Below are positions 22,076 to 33,000 of a stretch of DNA of 64,000 bases, piece after piece. The notes below the pieces were generated by a model that saw only the letters and a program-made list of their open reading frames with translations, did no database searches and had not been told where the DNA came from. The stretch comes from Procambarus clarkii (lineage: Eukaryota > Arthropoda > Malacostraca > Decapoda > Cambaridae), in assembly GCF_040958095.1 (NCBI RefSeq), contig NC_091188.1, positions 40,660,032-40,724,031 on the forward strand. The letters run 5' to 3'. A program made the translations under genes and the position numbers. Numbering within the stretch: the first letter of the stretch is position 1; every line of letters starts with the position of its first letter.

Positions 22076-22769
22076 AATGAGGAGTGCGGAAATGCTTCAA
22101 GTCACGCCTCATTTGGGAAGGGAATGAGTCACCGGAGTCTCTCGTTACCAAAAGGGTTCGACTTCTTCCTCATCAACGGTAGGCAAGATCGCGTGCCTCT
22201 CCGTTTAACAGAGACGCTTGGAAATGTGTTGTTACGGATAACGGGGATACCGGAAAACACTTCAGTAATGACGAGGTCTTATCCGGCCATTGTGAAGATA
22301 GGTGGGAAGGTCGTATCCGGCCGTGCCAACCTCTTAACAACTGGCATGCAAGACATAATGAAATCATTGCCATTATCGCCAGGGTCATGGCAACCTATGC
22401 AGCTGAAGCTCCATGCTTATTGTTAGGCATCCGATCATCCCTGTCGCCATGATGGGAACATGCACACTGCAACCCTTAAGCAAGCAGGCGGCTGGTGTAG
22501 GGCTACACGTGTGGACCCTGACTGTACCCTGTGTGTACCCTGACTGTACCCTACATAAACCAACCTGGCCTGTAATGTGGGCCAAGAGCGGGTCCAGCAC
22601 CAGCCACAGGGACGCGGGGAAGCTCAACAAGTGGCCCTTGGGAAGGATAAACTCCTCGCCACTATATTGTCCAAGTTGACACGGAGAACTTCGGTGTTTA
22701 GACAAGCGGTCCAGGCTGTTGGACGAGTGGTACAGTGTGGTACACAGAGCCACATCTAGTGCCTCTTGG
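22073..22769. other. Unassigned moderately GC stretch
   Basis: Contains a 100-residue plus-strand frame (22124-22426) and an overlapping 148-residue minus-strand frame, neither with a recognisable motif or splice context. A tandem-like duplication of ACCCTGACTGTACCCT lies near 22515-22555. An exon cannot be excluded, but nothing supports one. Confidence 0.35.
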
Positions 22770-22852
22770 GGCACCAGGAGGCCTGGTCGACGACCGGGCC
22801 GCGGGGACGCTAAGCCCCGGAAGCACCTCAAGGTAACCTCAAGGTAGTGGAC
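22770..22852. mobile_element. Retroposon 3'-tail fragment
   Basis: Holds GACCGGGCCGCGGGGACGCT and a duplicated CCTCAAGGTAA word at the end, the same tail family as at 14.3 and 35.2 kb. Non-coding. Confidence 0.55.
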
Positions 22853-23209
22853 GTGTCTATCACTGTTTTTACAAGGTATTTGACATTGGTCACTATGGAA
22901 ACCTCTTCACCAGATTGGTACAGAGCCAGTTGTGTAAGGCCAGAACTGTAGTTAAATCAATTGTTCTCATCTTCCTAATTTTTTGTATCAATCCACAACG
23001 TGGAAATAACAGTCGATATCTTGCCCTAAATGTTAAAAAATTACATTAATCTTGGGACCGATCTTTTTTACTTAAGAATGGATCAAGTTTACACAAGTCA
23101 ATGCATATATTAAAAGTATTATCTTTATATCTTATTTGGTTTCATTCCGATATAGTTTAATCAAGCATAATTACTTATAAGGAAACGTTGAAGTGAGAGA
23201 GTTGGGGAA
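22853..23209. other. AT-rich stretch, no gene seen
   Basis: Nothing recognisable before the GGT array. Confidence 0.4.
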
Positions 23210-23446
23210 CTGGTGGTTGATGTGGTGGTGGTTGTTGGTGGTTGTTGTGGTGGTGGTGGTGGTGGTGGTGGTTGTTGTGGTGGTGGTGGTGGTGGTGGTG
23301 GTGGTGGTGGTGGTGGTGGTGGTGGTTGTGGTGGTGGTGGTTGTTGTGGTGGTGGTGGTGGTGGTGGTGGTGGTGGTGGTGGTGGTTGTGGTGGTGGTGG
23401 TGGTGGTGGTGGTGGTGGTGGTGGTGGTGGTTGTTGTGGTGGTGGA
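23210..23446. repeat. (GGT)n trinucleotide array
   Basis: About 78 GGT/GTT triplets. Poly-Val, poly-Gly and poly-Trp frames are artefacts. Confidence 0.97.
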
Positions 23447-23565
23447 ATTCAGTCCATTATTCCCCTATTCCCGCATATAAGAGTCATGACGCCCTGTTTG
23501 TATATATCTAGAAGATATTGTGAGTTGATTTTATACACTTAAGAAGGAGGCTGATGTGGCATTCA

Positions 23566-23762
23566 GGAAGGGAAGGGGAGTGTCAGGAGAAAGCGCCAGG
23601 CCATCACGACTATATAGCACTGGGAAGGGGTCAGGATAAGGATTTGGGATGGGACGGAGGGGTGGGGGAGGAATGGTGCTCAACCACTTGGACGGTCGGG
23701 GATTGAACGCCGACCTGCATGAAGGGAAACCGTCGCTCTACCGTCCAGCCGAAGTGGGTGGG
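23566..23762 (-). mobile_element. SINE-C, complete copy
   Basis: The reverse complement begins at GCTGGACGGTAGAGCGACGG, has box-B-like GTTCAATCCCC and the body GTGCTATATAGTCGTGATGG, and ends near CTCCCCTTCCCTTC. It is one of two complete references (with 61021-61226) that show the 6.6/9.6-kb copy is split. Confidence 0.88.
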
Positions 23763-23799
23763 AGCATAAGTGATATTTGTTAATTTGAAATGGTTTCAG

Positions 23800-24110
23800 G
23801 CGTGTTCCCGTGATAAATATGGCGGAGCGGACCCAGGTAGAGAGATGATTTGCCGCCCAGGGAGCGGGGCTCCCATGCATTATGGGGGCAGCGCCAGCCG
23901 GGACGTGATTGGCCAGCGGCGGGGGCTTGGCGAAGTTGACCAATGGCGTGGCACCGCGGGAGTGACGTCACGCGTCTTTGCTGAAGGCGCGAAAATGGAA
24001 CTGACTGACTACCGGGACACAGTGACGGGCGGAGCTGAGCTCGTGAGCTCACCTGTCAGGGGAGACCTACGGGCCTCCAGAGGGTACAACTCGGCCAGCT
24101 TAGGTGCACC
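23800..24110. promoter_or_regulatory. Candidate GC-rich promoter / CpG-island-like segment
   Basis: A stretch much richer in GC and CpG than its surroundings. It contains an inverted CCAAT (GATTGG, 23907-23912), a direct CCAAT (23940-23944), a perfect CRE (TGACGTCA, 23963-23970) and an E2F-like GGCGCGAAAA (23986-23995), all within 90 bp. Such a cluster is typical of host housekeeping or cell-cycle promoters. An ATG follows at 23995, heading a frame with no recognised domain. I cannot name the gene or confirm direction; it may be a short first exon spliced to an exon outside the window or in the N gap. Confidence 0.4.
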
Positions 24111-24215
24111 GACGACCAGGAAGACCTGTCATCACCTGCGGGAGTATCTCGGGCAGAGCTTTAGTGGTAGGACGACGACACCAGGCACCAGAAGCCAGGC
24201 CGAATTGGTGGCAGT

Positions 24216-24700
24216 TCTTGGCCAGATTCACGAAGCAGTTACGCAAGTACTTACGAACCTGAGGCCACATTCACGAAGCAGTTACGCAAGTACTTACGAA
24301 CCTGAGGCCAGATTCACGAAGCAGTTACGCAAGTACTTACGAACCTGAGGCCAGATTCACGAAGCAGTTACGCAAGTACTTACGAACCTGAGGCCACATT
24401 CACGAAGCAGTTACGCAAGTACTTACGAACCTGAGGCCACATTCACGAAGCAGCTACGCAAGTACTTACGAACGTGTACATCTTTCCTCAATCTCTGACG
24501 GCTTTGGTTACATTTATTAAACAGTTTACAAGCATGAAAACTTGCCACTCAACTGTTGTTATTGTTATAAACAGCCTCCTGGTGCTTCGGAGCTCATTAA
24601 CTGTTTAATAGTTGTAAACAAAGCCGCCAAAGATTGAGAAAATATGTACAGGTTCGTAAGTACTTTCGTAACTGCTTCGTAAATCTGGCCCCTGAAGCTC
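24216..24700. mobile_element. MITE-2 copy with left arm amplified about six-fold
   Basis: A 43-bp unit (GCCAGATTCACGAAGCAGTT then ACGCAAGTACTTACGAACCT) is repeated about six times at 24222-24470. The last unit leads into CGTGTACATCTTTCCTCAAT and a centre with TTACAAGCATGAAAACTTGC; the inverted right arm follows (TGAGAAAATATGTACAGG to AAATCTGGCCCC, about 24630-24695). In the 19.7-kb copy it is the other arm that is amplified. Confidence 0.78.
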
Positions 24701-24734
24701 AACGATGGTTTATACAGCGTATGAGACAGGGACC

Positions 24735-25085
24735 AGTACTCGCCTAATTGTGCTTGCGGGGGTTGAGCTTTGGCTCTTTGGTCCCGCCTCTCAACTGTCA
24801 ATCAAATGGTGTACAGATTCCTGAGCCTATTGGGCTCTATCATATCTACATTTGAAACTGTGTATGGAGTCAGCCTCCACCACATCACTTCCTAATGCAT
24901 TCCATTTATTAACTACTCTGACACTGAAAAAATTCTTTCTAACGTCTCTGTGGCTCATCTGGGTACTCAGCTTCCACCTGTGTCCCCTTGTTCGCGTCCC
25001 TCCCGTACTGAAGAGTTTGTCTTTGTCCACCCTGTCAATTCCCCTGAGAATTTTGTAGGTGGTTATCATGTCTCCCCTTACTCTT
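24735..25085 (-). mobile_element. CR1-like LINE-A 3' fragment
   Basis: Tail plus ORF2 C-terminus; the minus-strand frame 24827-25069 reads MITTYKILRGIDRVDKDKLF then NKWNALGSDVVEADS. 5'-truncated within the conserved C-terminal region. Confidence 0.9.
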
Positions 25086-25304
25086 CCACCGTGTCCACCA
25101 GTGTGGGGGTCCGGGGGAGCCAGCCTACAGCGGTCTCAGCGTGTCAACCAGAGAGGAACACTGGGTAAAGTAGCAACGCCGTGCGTGGAACAAGCAAGCA
25201 CGCGGACTAATCATGGATCTACAGGAAGCCTATCACGCGACGCGGAACCTACCACCTACACGACTTAGACGATAAGGTAGACATCATCTGGACTGTGGGA
25301 GCTA
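25086..25304. other. Short spacer, no gene seen
   Basis: No recognisable element between the LINE fragment and a SINE-C scrap. Confidence 0.4.
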
Positions 25305-25352
25305 AGTTGGGCACCATTCCTTCCCGCCGTCCCATCCCAAATCCTTACCCTG
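25305..25352 (+). mobile_element. SINE-C body fragment
   Basis: GGGCACCATTCCTTCC and CCGTCCCATCCCAAATCC match the SINE-C body. Head and end are missing. Confidence 0.65.
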
Positions 25353-25372
25353 ATGTTGTTGTTTTAGATTCA

Positions 25373-25420
25373 GCTACTTGGAACAAAAGTTCCAAGTAGC
25401 ACGGGCTATGGTGAGCCCGT
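25373..25420. other. Two consecutive perfect hairpins at the gap edge
   Basis: GCTACTTGGAAC-AAAA-GTTCCAAGTAGC (25373-25400), then ACGGGCT-ATGGTG-AGCCCGT (25401-25420), both fully paired. The N run starts at the next base. It may be a structured retroposon 3' end. Confidence 0.7.
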
Positions 25421-25920
25421 NNNNNNNNNNNNNNNNNNNNNNNNNNNNNNNNNNNNNNNNNNNNNNNNNNNNNNNNNNNNNNNNNNNNNNNNNNNNNNNN
25501 NNNNNNNNNNNNNNNNNNNNNNNNNNNNNNNNNNNNNNNNNNNNNNNNNNNNNNNNNNNNNNNNNNNNNNNNNNNNNNNNNNNNNNNNNNNNNNNNNNNN
25601 NNNNNNNNNNNNNNNNNNNNNNNNNNNNNNNNNNNNNNNNNNNNNNNNNNNNNNNNNNNNNNNNNNNNNNNNNNNNNNNNNNNNNNNNNNNNNNNNNNNN
25701 NNNNNNNNNNNNNNNNNNNNNNNNNNNNNNNNNNNNNNNNNNNNNNNNNNNNNNNNNNNNNNNNNNNNNNNNNNNNNNNNNNNNNNNNNNNNNNNNNNNN
25801 NNNNNNNNNNNNNNNNNNNNNNNNNNNNNNNNNNNNNNNNNNNNNNNNNNNNNNNNNNNNNNNNNNNNNNNNNNNNNNNNNNNNNNNNNNNNNNNNNNNN
25901 NNNNNNNNNNNNNNNNNNNN
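25421..25920. other. Assembly gap (500 N)
   Basis: Exactly 500 N, the same length as the second gap, so a placeholder and not a measured size. Confidence 0.99.
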
Positions 25921-26044
25921 GGAGTTAATGTATGTAAATGCCCACTTGTCCGCCTGGGTAATGTGGCTTCCACTGGCATGTTCTTGGCTCATGTGTCTCA
26001 TGCACAACACCAGAGCTATGTCGCGCGTGTGTGTGTGTCCTCGC

Positions 26045-27127
26045 TGTCGGGAAACCGACACACACACACAACCACACACACAAATAACACAGTCTCCCCT
26101 AGTCTATACTCCCTTCAGGATGGAAAATGGGAGACTCCGTGACGTCATCGACTCCGTGACGTCATCAAAGTCATCGTATATTTACATTATGAAACATTGT
26201 TAATAGATTAGTTTAGTCTCTAAAGTTAACAAAAAAGTAATCACTAAGAATGAATATAATTATTTACATCAAATAGTAGCTAGGTTCCCTTGTTAATGTA
26301 AAATTACTTTGAGTGAAGAACCAGAGCATAAGAGCGTCACCGGGAGAGGAAGGCGTCCATACATAACAACAAAACATGGGATGAGCATACCACGCTGTCT
26401 TAACTGGTGTAAACAGCTAGACACCCCATTTACGTGTCAACACCAGCAACACAGCCTAACAACAACTGTATCCGTCTACCAAGTATTGTTTATTATTCAA
26501 GTGCACTGATTAATATAAATATGTAGATGGTTATGTCGTAGGACATCCCCAAAATCACCGTACGTGTACCCCATTACAGCCCCCACAGTTCATGTCATAC
26601 CTGTAATTGATATGTTTAGGGAACTTTGATTAATTCCTTGCATCCCATACAGGTAAATTGTGAGAAGAGCTTCAAGAATCTGTGCAGACAGTTGGTTCAT
26701 ACACATAATTAACTACTTGTTTGCCAAGCCTTGTCCTTCCTACCAGCCGCCATTACGTGGCACAAAGAGGCAGGGCCACACCCATCTTGAGGCTACACCT
26801 ACATGCCTTACTAGGCCCATTCTACTGGCTCAGCTAAGACATTTTAGTATAGCAGTAGCAGTAGATATAATTAATTACTTATAATGAAATAACTGAAATA
26901 ATAGTTTTAAAGGTAAACAATTGGTAGTCTAAGAAGGAACCATAACAAAGTGGTTTAGGCTACCAATTGTCCCTCCCAATGGTGTGTAAGAAGATTTCAG
27001 GCAGTTTACCAGTACATACAGTCCACTTAATTAATACTTACTTACTAAGAAAATAAATAAGACATAACTTTATTTTATTAAATCAATTTGAAAAAAGAGA
27101 GATTAGCTGCCTGGAATTTACCCCACA
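26045..27127 (+). repeat. BEL/Pao 5' LTR
   Basis: 1083 bp, starting TGTCGGGAAACCGACA (a 6-bp terminal inverted pair around GAAA) and ending ACCCCACA. It contains two perfect CRE palindromes TGACGTCA (26140-26147 and 26157-26164). A frame of 66 residues inside it is shared with the other LTR and is not a separate gene. Confidence 0.96.
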
Positions 27128-27860
27128 TTATTTGGTCCTACGGAACCGGATTATATTTAGTTCTTTGAACTAGATATTATACATACATATAGTGATAGTG
27201 CAATATTACCCACACATTATAGCAGGAAGACACTGCTATATTTTTTGCATATTTTCTAGCCTAACTTTTCAATCTCATAGCAAACAGAACTTACAACAAG
27301 CACTATTATTGTTCTGACAGTATCAAAGGAACAATTGTGTTTTTTTCATTTCATTACAAGAGGTTGATAAGAGGCTACTTTACTTATAAGTTACTTATAT
27401 ATGTTTTTTTGTATTATTGCATTATTATTGCCATTACTGTAACATTTACTGCATGCCACATCATTTACTACTAATTCTTGCACAAGGGTAGAACATTTTA
27501 GGCTGGTGTTGTACAGCAACCTAGTCTAATTTATTGTGCTAACCTGGTGTAAGGGTAAGAATTTTACACTTGTCTAGAGTTGAACACATATTACAACCTA
27601 GCAAGTACATATTTTTATGCAGTATTTAAGACAACCCGAGTTGTGTTGTCAATATGATATCAATATAACATTAGTACAATTTAACTATAATCATTTCACC
27701 TTTGAGTGTTTACCTGTGTCTCTGTACCAACCAAGAGTGATAATGATGGGCTAACTTGCGGATACCAGCATTGATACAGGTCTACCACTCAAATTATAAT
27801 GTGTATGATTTTACAGTGTATATTTAAATATAGTCTATACGACTAACAAGTACTTCCAAA
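27128..27860 (+). other. BEL/Pao leader with putative primer-binding site
   Basis: TGGTCCTACGGAACCGGA begins at 27133, five bases after the LTR, as expected for a tRNA primer site; the tRNA is not identified. The rest is AT-rich, non-coding leader. Confidence 0.6.
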
Positions 27861-28970
27861 ATGTCTACTGTCAAAAATGTCCAAATAACCCTCACAGGAT
27901 TGAGGGATCATTTATCACGGCAGATTAGCACATGTGATGACATAAGTAAACAAACTCCAGTTAACTATGTAGCATTGGAAAATTATCTTAGGCTTGCACG
28001 GAACAAATATGACCGTGTGTTGCAACAAATGAAAGAATATCAAGTTTTACTTCAGAATACCAGTGTTGGTGGAGAAACATTACAAGATGTTATACAAGAA
28101 CATTCCGATTATGAAGATACAATGTTTACACAGTTACAATACTTTGATGATATCATACATGCCCATAAAGCTAATATAAATATTGTAACCACAACTTCCC
28201 AGAAACAGACAGCACCAGAAGTCAAATTGCCATCACTTAGTTTACCAACTTTTTCTGGAAGAGAAGACGAGAGTTGGGACGGTTTCTGGAGCAAATTTGT
28301 CGATTCTGTGGATTCTAATGCTAATGTGCCAAAAACAACAAAGTTTACATACTTACAGAGTGTCTTGAAGGATGAAGCGTATCAGGTAGTCTGTAATCTA
28401 AATCACACAGATGATGATTATGACAATGCAGTACAACTCCTGAAAGATAATTACGCTAAACCTGAAAGGACTATCAGAATTCTAACACAGAAACTGTTAG
28501 ACATTAAACCTCCAAATAATACTGCAGTCTCACTCCAAACCTTCAGATTGGAGCTTGAGTCCATACTCAAGGCACTTAAAAATAAAGTGAACCTGGATGA
28601 GTCAGACTGGATAATACAAGTCCACATGACACGGAAATTACCCAGGGACATACTGGATAAGTTGTTTGTATTAGTAGGTAAGTCATCCTTGACTGTAAAT
28701 GAGATTACAAAGGGTTTACAAACCATCATAGAACGAGAAAGAGTTAATCCAGAAGAAAAACCATCTAAACCCACATCTGCTACTAATAGTAAACAACAGA
28801 GTACAAACAGTGCTCCAAACAAAGCTAAAACATCTTCCCCCTCCACAAAGTGGAATCAGGGCAGTGTAGGAACATATGCAGTTGGTCCTTCCAAACCTAC
28901 AGTCAACGCATCACCCAAGACGGTGACTCCTCAAGATACTGTTAATGTCTGGAAACCATGTGTTTTGTGA
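27861..28970 (+). CDS. BEL/Pao gag region
   Basis: The N-terminal part is helical, with YDRVLQQMKEYQ-type sequence. Then comes KLPSLSLPTFSGREDESWD, the signature of the Pao gag domain (DUF1759 family), followed by a Q/S/T-rich linker. In BEL/Pao elements this gives the structural protein that packages the RNA. The start was chosen at the first in-frame ATG after the leader. The frame overlaps the next region, as gag and pol frames commonly do in LTR elements. Confidence 0.88.
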   Translation: MSTVKNVQITLTGLRDHLSRQISTCDDISKQTPVNYVALENYLRLARNKYDRVLQQMKEYQVLLQNTSVGGETLQDVIQEHSDYEDTMFTQLQYFDDIIHAHKANINIVTTTSQKQTAPEVKLPSLSLPTFSGREDESWDGFWSKFVDSVDSNANVPKTTKFTYLQSVLKDEAYQVVCNLNHTDDDYDNAVQLLKDNYAKPERTIRILTQKLLDIKPPNNTAVSLQTFRLELESILKALKNKVNLDESDWIIQVHMTRKLPRDILDKLFVLVGKSSLTVNEITKGLQTIIERERVNPEEKPSKPTSATNSKQQSTNSAPNKAKTSSPSTKWNQGSVGTYAVGPSKPTVNASPKTVTPQDTVNVWKPCVL

Positions 28971-29808
28971 GCAATCACATTCCATGTACAATTGCAGACG
29001 CTACCCTGATCGTGCAACACGCATAAAACGACTCAAGGAGTTATATAGATGTAGCAAGTGTATAAGGGAACATCATCCCGACAATTGCACAACAGTAATG
29101 CGCATCTGCACTAAGTGCCATAAGGGTCAACACCATACTGCACTTTGTGGGGACACAAGTATAAAGTCTCCCAAACCACAGGAGGAGGAAGGAGCTACAG
29201 CATCAGTAAAACTTTGTACTGTGTTACCTGACATAAGTGTCTTCACAACCAGGTCTAACCATAAATCAGCTCTACCTACTGCACGATTGATCATTAGAAA
29301 TGGAAAGAATAAAGCCACCGTACGTGGATTATTTGATCAGGGGTCCCAACTGACCTTTATATCCAAGGAGTTGGTAGATAAACTGAAACTTACACCTGTA
29401 GAGGAGACACGGATAAACATAGCAGGATTCCTGACTAACTCAGGAGCCCGAACTTACGGGGTAGTTCGACCCACAGTACGATTAGGAGGTTATGTACGAA
29501 AAGTACCAGCACTAGTAGTAGATAGATTTCCAACAGACCTGTATATAGAAGGTCTAGGAACAACAGCCAAATTCCTAGAAGAAAAGGGAATTCCTTTGGC
29601 TGATAACATTACATCGGACAACCTTTCCGATATTGGAATCCTTATGGGATCAGATGTCTACCATAAGTTTATCATAGGAAAGGAAGATTACCACGGTATG
29701 AATGTGTTACCATCTGCAGGTGGCTATTTACTAACAGGCCCAGTATTACGGCTAAAACAACCCGCACCTGTGGATCACCAACATGCCAACACAGTAATGG
29801 TTGCATGA
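28945..29808 (+). CDS. BEL/Pao zinc-knuckle and protease region
   Basis: Opens with cysteine/histidine clusters (CSKCIREHHPDNC, CTKCHKGQHHTALC), which are nucleocapsid-type knuckles. A retropepsin-like domain follows, with core FDQGSQLTFIS (the usual D-S/T-G position reads DQG, as seen in some Pao lineages). In the family this domain cleaves the Gag-Pol polyprotein. Confidence 0.85.
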   Translation: MSGNHVFCEQSHSMYNCRRYPDRATRIKRLKELYRCSKCIREHHPDNCTTVMRICTKCHKGQHHTALCGDTSIKSPKPQEEEGATASVKLCTVLPDISVFTTRSNHKSALPTARLIIRNGKNKATVRGLFDQGSQLTFISKELVDKLKLTPVEETRINIAGFLTNSGARTYGVVRPTVRLGGYVRKVPALVVDRFPTDLYIEGLGTTAKFLEEKGIPLADNITSDNLSDIGILMGSDVYHKFIIGKEDYHGMNVLPSAGGYLLTGPVLRLKQPAPVDHQHANTVMVA

Positions 29809-30039
29809 CTAGGAGAACAGTCTCCACTGCAACTCAGAGACATTTCCGAGGATGAGCTTGATCCCCCAGTATATAAGTTATGGGACCTGGCAACTCTCGG
29901 CATTGTCCCTGAACAACCTAGTCCAGATGATGACTGGACTTATAAACAATACCTAGACTCAGTTATCTACAGAGATAATCAGTACTGGGTCAGGTTACCA
30001 TGGAAGCTGAATCACCCTCAGCTACCCATCAACTACTTC

Positions 30040-33000
30040 ATGGCACAAAATCAATTAAGATCACAGGTGTTACGTTTACAAAGACAACCTGAGAACTTGA
30101 AGTTGTACCATGAAATAATACAGAAGCAGCTCGATGACAAATTTATCAAAGTTGTAACAAATGATAACCCAAAGGAAGGACATTATTTGCCACACCACCA
30201 TGTTCAGAAGGATTCTGCGACTACCCCACTACGGATAGTATTTAATTGCAGTGCTAAGATGGGGCAGAATAGTGTTTCGTTAAATGACTGCCTTCAAACA
30301 GGCCCAAGCCTAACACAAAGGCTTTATGACGTGCTGTTAAAGTTTCGTATAGGGACTTATGCATATACGGCCGACATTAGCAAGGCATTCCTTAGGGTAG
30401 GTCTTCAAGAAGAAGACCGGAACTACACAAAGTTCCTATGGATTAAGGATCCTAATGATCCAAACAGTGAAATAATCACTTATAGGTTTGCGTCTGTTTT
30501 GTTCGGAGCCACGAGCTCACCATTTCTGCTTCAAGCTACCTTGGATACGCACTTGAAGAAGTCCAATAGCCCGAACAAGACAGAAATTAGCGAAAACCTG
30601 TATGTGGATAACTTTCAAGGAACAGCCAACAGTGAAAGTAAGCTGTTGGACATATACCATGAGGCCAATCGAGAATTAATGGGAGCCAATATGCCTCTCC
30701 AGTCTTGGGTCTCTAACAATGACAGATTAAAACAACTGATCACAACTGAATTTCCCGACTACCAAGTACCCGAGATGACAAAGGTTCTAGGTGTCCAATG
30801 GAACACGACAACCGATCAGTTGACAATCAAGTCAGTGGAGACAGATACCACTAACTTAACAATGAGAAAATTGCTATCACAAGTCAGCAAACCCTTCGAC
30901 CCATTAGGCTTATTAAGTCCAATACTAATTAATGGGAAGATGATAATACAGGAATGTTGGCAACAAAAGATAGGCTGGGATGATCTTCTAACACCTGCCC
31001 TACAAGAAAAATGGCAAGGGTTAGTGAAAGATTTAAGCATCCTAGAGTCTGTCAAGTTCCCTAGGAACACAACAGTAAATGAAAAGGAACCAATTAAGTT
31101 GCATGTATTTTGTGATGCCTCAGGAAAGGCTTATGGTACAGTAGCTTACCTGGTCTCAAATGGGCAAGCCAATTTGCTCACATCAAAGGCCAGAGTGGCA
31201 CCTTTAAAGAAAAGATCACTGCCACAACTGGAATTAACAGCCTTACTGCTAGGTGTAAGATTGGCTCATTATCTGATCAAGGCCTTAAGCCACATCCACT
31301 TTACAGAAACAGTAGTATGGTCAGATAATGAGGCAGTGCTACAGTGGGTTAAAAACAATAACAGTAAGAATCCTTACGTGAGTAACCGCGTTAAGGAAAT
31401 ACGAGAGTTGTCAGCAGGGTATAAACTAAGATATGTACCTACTAAAGAGAATCCAGCTGACTATCTCTCCCGAGGCCTGACTTTACGGCAATTAACAAAG
31501 GCAGAGATGTGGTTCAACGGACCTCAGTGGCTAATCAGCGACCAGTGGCCTGAACAAAAGCCACAAGTCATTGTGACCAATGTCACTGTTTCCACTGAGA
31601 ACCCGGAACTACCTCAGACTTTGGTAATTGATCCTGCTCGGTACTCTGAACTGAACAAACTTGTAGGGGTCACCCAAGTAGTGTTTGATTTTCTAAAGAA
31701 AATAGGAATCAAGCATAATTTCCCTAGTGCCTTAAGGTACTGGGTTAAAAGAGCTCAGACCGACACATTCGGGACAGAAATTGACAATGTTCCTAAGAAG
31801 CTACAACATGATCTGGGTCTCTGGTTAGACACTGACAATTATAACTTGATAAGATGCGGAGGACGCTTACAACATGCTGACATAGATCTGGAGGCAAAAA
31901 ATCCAATATTGCTCCCTCGTCACCACATAGTAAGCAAACTAATTGTGTTACATATACACAAATACTGCACTCTGCATGGTGGGGTATTAGATACTCTCAC
32001 AGAATTAAGACAACAGTACTGGCTACCCCAAGGTAGACAGACAGTAAAATCCATAATCAAATCCTGTGTTGTATGCCGGAGATATGATGCCAGAGTGTGT
32101 CCATATCCTGGCCCTCCTCCACTTCCGAAGGAACGAGTCATACATATTCATCCTTTTGAGACAACAGGAGTAGATTTCACAGGAGCACTAACACTGACAG
32201 GCACTAAAGACAAGAAACCAGTAAAGGCCTATATCTGTCTTTTTACTTGTGCCACAACAAGGGCAGTCCATCTAGAAGTGACTCCCGATATGAGTGCCGA
32301 AGCATTCTTACAGGCTTTCCGCCGGTTTGCTTCACGTAGATCTTGTCCCAAGTTAATGATTTCAGACAATGGGTCCAACTTGGTGGCAGGAGAAGCATGC
32401 CTGAGGAAAATCTGGACACACCCCAAGGTACGCACAGCCCTAACTCAACGGCAGTGCTATTGGAAATTCATACCTCCCAGAGCACCATGGCATGGAGGCT
32501 TCTATGAACGGATGGTTGGTACGGTGAAACGGTCTTTACGGAAAACCCTACACCGCCAAAAGATTGACCTTCAGGAGCTTCAAACAGTAACTATAGAAAT
32601 AGAAGCACGAGTTAACAACCGACCACTTACCTACCTCTCTGATGATGCTTTGCAGCGTGAACCATTAAGTCCAGCTCATTTGATGTATGGGAGACCTCTC
32701 AAAACACTTGTGTCCCTTACGGATGAGGAACCAGAGGATCCTTCATATGTCAAAGAGAGTGATTTGGTTCAACGTTTCAAACATCTTTCAGGGGTGATAA
32801 GTCGGTGGAATGACGTATGGACTCGTGAATACCTAACAGCTCTGAGGGAGTATCATTACGGGGCAAACAATCCCTATAACAGAATTAACTTGAACCCTGG
32901 TGACATAGTTCTGGTCGATAGTGATGGACCACGCTCTGAGTGGCCTATAGGAGAAATAGTCTCTGTTCATCCAGACAGCCAGGGCATCTTGAGAATAGTG

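Noticed and set aside
22124-22426. 100-residue frame as a host exon
   Set aside because: No recognisable domain, no clear acceptor and donor pair, and overlapping frames on the other strand are as long.
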